From assembly GCA_947371645.1 (NCBI GenBank), contig CANBQJ010000235.1, positions 1-5,776 of the forward strand: 5,776 bases of DNA. Reading direction: 5' to 3'. The translations under genes and the position numbers were made by a program. The notes beneath the pieces are model-generated. The model had not been told where the DNA came from, ran no database searches, and worked only from the letters and a program-made list of their open reading frames with translations. This document shows positions 1 to 5,776 of the stretch, in pieces. The DNA comes from Burkholderiales bacterium. GTDB taxonomy: Bacteria > Pseudomonadota > Gammaproteobacteria > Burkholderiales > Burkholderiaceae. Each line of letters begins with the position of its first letter. Positions within the stretch are counted from its first letter, which is position 1.

Positions 1-99
1 GTCGGGCTGCTGGTGGGCGAGCCCATTGCGCCCGATCAGGTCACCATGGACGGCCTGCAGCAAAAGGTGCAACAACTGTTGGATGCCCCTTCACCTTGA
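1..99 (+). CDS. C-terminal end of a probable PlsC-like acyltransferase (partial)
   Basis: Frame 1 is open from the window edge to a TGA at 97-99 and encodes 32 residues; the start lies outside the window. The fragment begins VGLLVGEPI, followed by a short amphipathic helix-like tail rich in Q and L. A 'GEPI' strand followed by a helix is typical of the extreme C-terminus of 1-acyl-glycerol-3-phosphate acyltransferases (PlsC family). Those membrane-associated enzymes transfer an acyl chain to a lysophospholipid. The next gene, an LplT-like transporter starting only 15 bases downstream, fits this because acyltransferases of this kind are often adjacent or fused to LplT-type permeases. No catalytic motif (HX4D) is in view, so the assignment rests on a short tail plus context and could be wrong. 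Confidence 0.5.
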   Translation, partial: VGLLVGEPIAPDQVTMDGLQQKVQQLLDAPSP

Positions 100-114
100 G
101 GATGACGGGATGGC

Positions 115-1551
115 GTGATTCGTCCGACACTGCGCGTTGTCATGTCCACACCCCAACTGCCACCGTCGCCTGAGGCAGGCGCCGCACCGCACCAGTTCCT
201 GCTGTTGCGCCAGCGGCGCTATGCCCCGTTTTTCTGGGCGATGTTCCTGGGCTCCTTCAACGACAACCTGTTGAAATTCGTCGTCGTGCTGGTCCTGACC
301 TACCAGGTGCAGGTGGACTGGTTGCCCGTCGACCAGGTGGGGCCGGTGCTGGGTGTCATCTTCATCCTGCCTTCGGTGCTGTGGTCGGTGCTGGCCGGTG
401 AGGTGGCCGACCTCTTCGATCTGGACGCGCTCATGCGCTGGGGCAAGGTGGCGGAGCTGCTGATGATGCTGGCGGCCGCCTGGGCCCTGTGGCAGCAGTC
501 TGCCGCCGGTTTGCTCTTGTGCGTGTTTGCTTCTGGTGTGCACGTCACCTTGTTTGCCACGCTCAAGTACGCCTACCCGCCACGCCACCTGGCGCCGCAT
601 GAACTGGTGGGCGGCAACGGCCTGCTGGAGATGGGCACCTTCTCGGCCATTTTGCTGGGTACTGTGCTGGGCGGCCTGTGCATGGGCCAGGTGGCCCCCG
701 ATGCCGCAGCAGATGCCACCGCCGCCGTGCCTTGGTTGCTGGGTGTGGCCGTGCTGGGCTGGTGGTGCGCGCGCCGCGTGCCGCACACCCCTGCCGCGTC
801 GCCCAGGCTGAAGCTGAGCTTCGATCTCTGGCGCGTCTCTGCAGACACCTTGGGGATGGTGCGCCGCCAGCCTGAGCTGTGGTGGTCGCTGCTGGGCATC
901 TCGTGGATGTGGGCCTTTGGCTCGGTGATGTTCAGCCTCTTTCCCGCGGTGGCCAAAGAGGTGCTGCATGCCGATCCCGACGTGGCAGCCAGCCTGCTGG
1001 TGGTCAGCACCCTGGGCGTCGCGGCAGGTGCGCTGGCCTGCGAGCGCTTGTCGCGCCTGAGGGCAGGGCAGGCGCCGGACCTGGGCCTGGTGCTGTTTGG
1101 CGGCGTGATGATGGCCGTGTTCGGTCTGGACATGGCCCGGGTGGTGGGCGACATCGCTGCCGATCCCGGCATGGTCGCGGTGAAGCACTATGGCTGGGCC
1201 ACCCTTCAGGCTCACCCTCAGCACGTCATGGGCCTGATCGACCTGGGCCTGATGTCGGTGGGCATGGCGGTGTTCAGCGTGCCCTGGTACGCGCGCATGC
1301 AGGCCCGCGCCGAGGCCTCTCACCGCGCGCGTGTCGTCGGGGCCAACAACCTGCTCAACGCCTTGTTCATCCTGGCGGCCAGCATCCTGGCCTCTCTGCT
1401 GCTGTCACTGGGTCTGACGCTGGGCATGGCCATGGGTGTGATGGCCCTGGCGCAAGGGGCGTGGCTGGCATGGGCCTGTCGGCGCCACACCCAGGTGGTG
1501 ACCGACGCGCTGGCCCTGTGTGGCCGCTGGCGAACAGGTGGGCAGCACTGA
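115..1551 (+). CDS. MFS transporter, LplT-like (probable lysophospholipid transporter)
   Basis: This is a 478-residue inner-membrane protein with about 12 hydrophobic segments (roughly 37-63, 75-99, 110-128, 130-150, 169-191, 204-219, 255-281, 290-309, 322-341, 369-391, 411-434, 435-455). The signature FLGSFNDNLLK at 44-54 matches the N-terminal motif of the LplT/Aas-type branch of the major facilitator superfamily. Further matches are the 'LKY..PP..L..HELVGGNGLLE' stretch with AILLGTVLGG (150-187), and 'RARVVGANNLLNALF' (404-418). E. coli LplT flips lysophospholipids inward for re-acylation by Aas, and the same role is inferred here. The protein is longer than E. coli LplT (about 397 aa); a loop near 340-370 accounts for part of this. 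The GTG start at 115 is preceded by GAGGA at 98-102, a long 12-base spacing. An ATG at 142 (residue 10) is an alternative start without a clear ribosome binding site. Substrate unproven; MFS membership is secure. Confidence 0.85.
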   Translation: MIRPTLRVVMSTPQLPPSPEAGAAPHQFLLLRQRRYAPFFWAMFLGSFNDNLLKFVVVLVLTYQVQVDWLPVDQVGPVLGVIFILPSVLWSVLAGEVADLFDLDALMRWGKVAELLMMLAAAWALWQQSAAGLLLCVFASGVHVTLFATLKYAYPPRHLAPHELVGGNGLLEMGTFSAILLGTVLGGLCMGQVAPDAAADATAAVPWLLGVAVLGWWCARRVPHTPAASPRLKLSFDLWRVSADTLGMVRRQPELWWSLLGISWMWAFGSVMFSLFPAVAKEVLHADPDVAASLLVVSTLGVAAGALACERLSRLRAGQAPDLGLVLFGGVMMAVFGLDMARVVGDIAADPGMVAVKHYGWATLQAHPQHVMGLIDLGLMSVGMAVFSVPWYARMQARAEASHRARVVGANNLLNALFILAASILASLLLSLGLTLGMAMGVMALAQGAWLAWACRRHTQVVTDALALCGRWRTGGQH

Positions 1552-1579
1552 GTCACGGGTGCGTCGTGCACTCGTGGTT

Positions 1580-1603
1580 GAATGCGAGGTTTCCATTGCA
1601 TTC
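1580..1603. repeat. Short inverted repeat in the transporter-protease gap
   Basis: GAATGC at 1580-1585 and GCATTC at 1598-1603 are perfect 6-base inverted arms separated by 12 bases. They lie in the 63-base gap ahead of the protease start at 1615. The dyad spacing of 18 bases centre to centre would suit a small dimeric regulator, or it could form a weak hairpin in the leader. Such a short dyad can arise by chance, and no convincing -35/-10 pair was found around it. Confidence 0.2.
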
Positions 1604-1614
1604 GCACCCTGACC

Positions 1615-2292
1615 ATGTCGGATCTGCTCACGCCTGCCGCATTGGCGCGCATCCTGCCGTTCGTCCTGTTCATGGCCTTGCTGGCCCTGCGCGGCGCGCT
1701 GCCCGTTGACAACGCTTACCTGGACCCGCGCTGGGTGTATGGCGTGTCCACGGTGGCCGTCAGCCTGGCGCTGATCAGCCAGCGCAAGCGTTACCAGGAA
1801 CTGGGCCAAGAGGGGCGCCTGAGCTGGGCACATGGCCTGATGGCCGCGGCGCTGGGTGCGCTCATGTTCGAAGCCTGGGTGCGACTGACCCAGCCCTGGA
1901 TGATGCTGGGTGCACCCACGGCCACCTTCCGCCCGGTGGACGCTCAGGGCGACCTGATCTGGCCTCTGGTGGTGGTGCGCTGGGTGGGTGCCAGCCTGAT
2001 GGTGCCGGTGATGGAAGAACTGTTCTGGCGGTCCTTCCTGATGCGCTGGATCGACAACCCCGACTTCGAGCGGGTCCAGCCTGAAAACGTCAGCCCCAAG
2101 GCCATGGTGTTGTCCAGCCTGGTGTTCATGCTGGCCCACACGCAGTGGCTGGGCGCTTTGCTGGCGGGGCTGCTGTATGCCTGGCTCTACAGGCAGACCC
2201 GCTCGCTGTGGGCCGCCGTGCTGGCCCATGCGGTCACCAACGGCGTGCTGGGCGCGTGGGTGGTGTTCTCAGCGCAATGGCAATTCTGGTGA
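1615..2292 (+). CDS. CPBP/CAAX-type intramembrane metalloprotease, PEP-CTERM-associated type
   Basis: This encodes a 225-residue polytopic membrane protein. All three core motifs of the CPBP (Abi/CAAX, Rce1-like) glutamic protease family are present: EELFWR (E134, E135, R139), FMLAH (F171, H175) and HAVTN (H205, N209). The arrangement 'MEELFWRSFLMRW', a following DFERV, and a C-terminus ending QWQFW match my recollection of the 'CAAX prenyl protease-related protein' family (TIGR03008). That family is found in genomes with PEP-CTERM/exosortase protein sorting, often near the exosortase gene. Its substrate is unknown; cleavage or processing of membrane or sorted proteins is inference. I chose the ATG at 1615 (MSDLLTPAALARILPF) because the family N-terminus begins just before this hydrophobic stretch. 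An in-frame ATG at 1582 would add 11 atypical residues. Neither start has a strong Shine-Dalgarno. The gene lies 63 bases after the transporter and just before the EEP gene. No exosortase is in the window. Confidence 0.82.
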   Translation: MSDLLTPAALARILPFVLFMALLALRGALPVDNAYLDPRWVYGVSTVAVSLALISQRKRYQELGQEGRLSWAHGLMAAALGALMFEAWVRLTQPWMMLGAPTATFRPVDAQGDLIWPLVVVRWVGASLMVPVMEELFWRSFLMRWIDNPDFERVQPENVSPKAMVLSSLVFMLAHTQWLGALLAGLLYAWLYRQTRSLWAAVLAHAVTNGVLGAWVVFSAQWQFW

Positions 2293-2300
2293 GCCAGGGC

Positions 2301-3365
2301 ATGGCAAGCACGCTGACCTCGCAAGACGCGCCGTCGTCACCGCCCAGGGGCTGGTGGCGCAAGGCCTCGTGGTGGCTGGCCATGGCAAGCTGCCTGCTGC
2401 TGTGGCTGTTCCTCGGCCATGACCCAGAACACTGGCCAGACCTGTCTTTGCTGCAGTACCTGCCGTTTGCCCTGTTGGCCCCGCCTGCCTTGCTCCTGGC
2501 GCTGTTCATGTGGCCGCTGGGCGGATGGTGGCGCTGGATGGCCTGGGTGCCCCTGGCCGTGGTGCTGGGGCCCATCATGGGCCTGTGCACAGGCCTGCCC
2601 GACCACGGCAGCGTGGGCGTGAGGATGATGACCTACAACGCCAAGGCCTTTCTGGCGCTCAATGAGCCCGGCGGCGCCAGTCGCCTGGCGACCGAGGTCT
2701 GGCGTGCAGACGCGGACATCCTGGTCATGCAGGACGTGGGCAACCTCCCGCAGTGGCAAGCCATGCAGCCCGAGCCTTACAAGCTGATGTTCGGTGACCG
2801 CCATGTCGAGGAGTTTGGCCAGTACGTCATCGCCAGCCGCACGCCCTTGAGAGATTGCGCGGCCAACTACATTCCCTTTGAAGGGCACCAGCACACCTTC
2901 TTCCACTGCATGACCGAGGTGAAAGGGCAGGCGTTGGAGATCCTCACGGTGCACTTCAACACCCCGCGCGACGGGCTCAATGCCACGCGCTTTGAAGGGC
3001 TCAAGGGCCTGGCCGCGTGGCGGTCCAACCTGCGCGAGCGCCTGCACCAGTCTGCCTACCTGTCCGCGTACGTGCGGCGGGCCGGACACCCCTGCATCCT
3101 GGCGGGTGACCTCAATGCACCCGAGCGATCACGGGTGGTGCAAAACCTGCTGCACGAAGGCCTGCGGGACGCGTTCAGCTCGTCCGCATGGGGCTGGGGC
3201 TACACCCATGGGCACTCGCTGCTGAGGGGGCATTCGCAGTCCTTCATCCGCATCGACCACATCCTGGTCAGCAACAGCATTGGTGTGCGCCAGGCCTGGG
3301 TGGGGGGCAAGGGTGGCTCGCAGCACCGCCCGGTGATCGCGGACCTGGTGCTGGTGCGCGACTGA
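2301..3365 (+). CDS. Membrane-anchored endonuclease/exonuclease/phosphatase (EEP) family protein
   Basis: A 354-residue protein. The N-terminal third has three hydrophobic segments (about 24-39, 53-73, 79-95); basic residues precede the first and an acidic loop follows it. By the positive-inside rule this places the C-terminal domain in the periplasm (inference). From about 106 onward it is an EEP fold of metal-dependent phosphodiesterases: MTYNAK with N113, LVMQD with D145 where Glu is usual, IASRTPL, VHFN with H218, AGDLNAP with D270 and N272, RIDH with D319 and H320, and a final SQHRPV with H342 where SDH is usual. Substrates in this superfamily range from nucleic acids to phospholipids and inositol phosphates, so the reaction cannot be named. 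I preferred the ATG at 2301, preceded by a weak AGGG. Alternatives are a GTG at 2289 that overlaps the protease stop (GTGA), and an ATG at 2277. It probably shares a transcript with the protease gene. Confidence 0.83.
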   Translation: MASTLTSQDAPSSPPRGWWRKASWWLAMASCLLLWLFLGHDPEHWPDLSLLQYLPFALLAPPALLLALFMWPLGGWWRWMAWVPLAVVLGPIMGLCTGLPDHGSVGVRMMTYNAKAFLALNEPGGASRLATEVWRADADILVMQDVGNLPQWQAMQPEPYKLMFGDRHVEEFGQYVIASRTPLRDCAANYIPFEGHQHTFFHCMTEVKGQALEILTVHFNTPRDGLNATRFEGLKGLAAWRSNLRERLHQSAYLSAYVRRAGHPCILAGDLNAPERSRVVQNLLHEGLRDAFSSSAWGWGYTHGHSLLRGHSQSFIRIDHILVSNSIGVRQAWVGGKGGSQHRPVIADLVLVRD

Positions 3366-3377
3366 GGCCAGACGACT

Positions 3378-3911
3378 TCAGCGACGCCACAGCGCCCGCA
3401 CGCGCTGCACGGCGCCACGCATCACCCCACGCAGGGCCTGTAGCTGCCGCCAGGCGGGTGAACGGTACACCTGGTCCAGTACCCGGGTCTTGAAGGCCAT
3501 CCAGCGGTGGAACAGCCGCTCGAACCAGGCCAGCCGCATCAAGGTGGGGTGGGTGAGCGAGAACAGGCGCGCCACGATGGCCGTGCCCACCACCTTGGCC
3601 GAGATGATCACGCCTATCCCCAATGCGGCATGCCCCTGACTCAGCCAGTACAGGGCCAGCAGTTTGACGGGCAAGAGCCCCAGCACGGGCACCATGAACA
3701 GTGCCAGGGCACCGTAGGGCGGCAGGCGGCGAATCAGGGCTTCAAGCTGCTTGATGCCTGGCCAGCTGCCCAGCCAGGCCATGACGGCGGCCAGTTGGGC
3801 CCAGCCCCACTCCTCGAAGAGCAGGACAGCGGCGAACAGCCAGATGCCCAGCCAGCGCAGCAGGCGAAGCGGGAGGTTCAGCACGCGGCTCAGGGGCCCG
3901 GGTTTGCTCAT
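3378..3911 (-). CDS. Conserved small membrane protein of unknown function
   Basis: A 177-residue protein with an N-terminal hydrophobic segment (about 21-35, ending in FEEWGW), two central segments (about 66-90 and 95-117), and a strongly basic, Arg-rich C-terminal tail (about 120-177) likely to lie in the cytoplasm. Visible landmarks are FEEWGW, LPPY, 'LLPVKLLALY', 'SQGHAALG' and 'AKVVGTAIVARLFSLTHP'. I recognise this combination as a conserved hypothetical membrane family of proteobacteria, but know no function for it. The start chosen is the ATG at 3911, which begins MSKPGP. An upstream in-frame GTG at 3935 would add 8 residues. The gene follows tgt on the same strand, 46 bases after its stop, and its own stop lies 12 bases from the convergent EEP gene. 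A perfect hairpin occupies the bases just before the ATG and may affect translation. Confidence 0.75.
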   Translation of the reverse strand: MSKPGPLSRVLNLPLRLLRWLGIWLFAAVLLFEEWGWAQLAAVMAWLGSWPGIKQLEALIRRLPPYGALALFMVPVLGLLPVKLLALYWLSQGHAALGIGVIISAKVVGTAIVARLFSLTHPTLMRLAWFERLFHRWMAFKTRVLDQVYRSPAWRQLQALRGVMRGAVQRVRALWRR

Positions 3912-3931
3912 GGCTGGAGTATGGCCCAGCC
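3912..3931 (-). promoter_or_regulatory. Hairpin abutting the start codon of the small membrane protein gene
   Basis: Read on the minus strand, GGCTGG is followed by an 8-base loop and then CCAGCC, directly before the ATG at 3911. The arms (3926-3931 and 3912-3917) pair perfectly over 6 bp, five of them G-C. The stem occupies the place where a Shine-Dalgarno would normally sit, and I see no good one there. There is no U-run after it, so it is not a canonical terminator. A translational control role is inference. If translation starts at the upstream GTG (3935), the hairpin lies inside the coding region and may be incidental. Confidence 0.35.
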
Positions 3932-3957
3932 GCACATCAGCTCATCAGCGCAACAGC

Positions 3958-5776
<1,819 letters not shown>

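Noticed and set aside
91..1323. A 410-codon open frame on the minus strand opposite the transporter
   Set aside because: Its composition is an unbroken run of His, Gln, Arg, Gly and Ala with no domain, which is what the antisense of a GC-rich coding region gives. The plus-strand MFS reading has clear family motifs.
1552..1580. Partial dyad around GTGCGTCGTGCAC after the transporter stop as a terminator
   Set aside because: The stem is only about 4-5 bp with a 3-base loop and no T-run follows.
1578..1610. A TTGAAT hexamer as a possible -35 element ahead of the protease gene
   Set aside because: No plausible -10 hexamer lies 16-18 bases downstream; the bases there are GC-rich.
1405..2229. A long minus-strand open frame across the transporter end and protease gene
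   Set aside because: It is His/Gln-rich and low in hydrophobic structure, and lies opposite two genes with recognisable motifs; a GC-rich shadow.

Overview
The window is GC-rich, gene-dense bacterial DNA from a proteobacterial chromosome. The protein sequences point to a betaproteobacterium, most likely Burkholderiales. The Tgt sequence, the LplT-like transporter and the small FEEWGW/LPPY membrane protein are all of the kind I associate with that order. A PEP-CTERM-type CAAX-protease relative narrows the guess to lineages that carry exosortase, such as Leptothrix, Aquabacterium or Ideonella relatives. That is inference from protein resemblance only, not a search.

Layout. Positions 1-3365 read on the plus strand: the last 32 residues of a probable PlsC-like acyltransferase, a 12-TM LplT-like MFS transporter, a CPBP/CAAX-type intramembrane protease with all its metal motifs, and a membrane-anchored endonuclease/exonuclease/phosphatase (EEP) domain protein. 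Positions 3378-5776 read on the minus strand. In transcription order these are the C-terminal part of a hybrid histidine kinase (running off the right edge), tgt (tRNA-guanine transglycosylase) and a small conserved membrane protein of unknown function. The two blocks converge with only 12 bases between stop codons. No intergenic gap exceeds about 65 bases, and I see no RNA gene, mobile element, CRISPR array or clear rho-independent terminator.

How the genes may work together. The acyltransferase and LplT-like transporter would form a phospholipid or lysophospholipid handling pair. The CPBP protease and EEP protein are tightly spaced, and a GTG codon overlaps the protease stop, so they are probably co-transcribed and perhaps translationally coupled. 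The protease resembles the family found in PEP-CTERM/exosortase genomes, which makes the pair a candidate accessory to envelope protein sorting. On the other strand, tgt starts 13 bases after the kinase stop, so tRNA queuosine modification is probably transcribed together with a two-component signalling gene.

Most of the window is ordinary chromosomal content. The points worth a second look are the protease-EEP pair, the non-canonical active-site residues of the EEP domain, and a perfect hairpin abutting the start codon of the small membrane protein.
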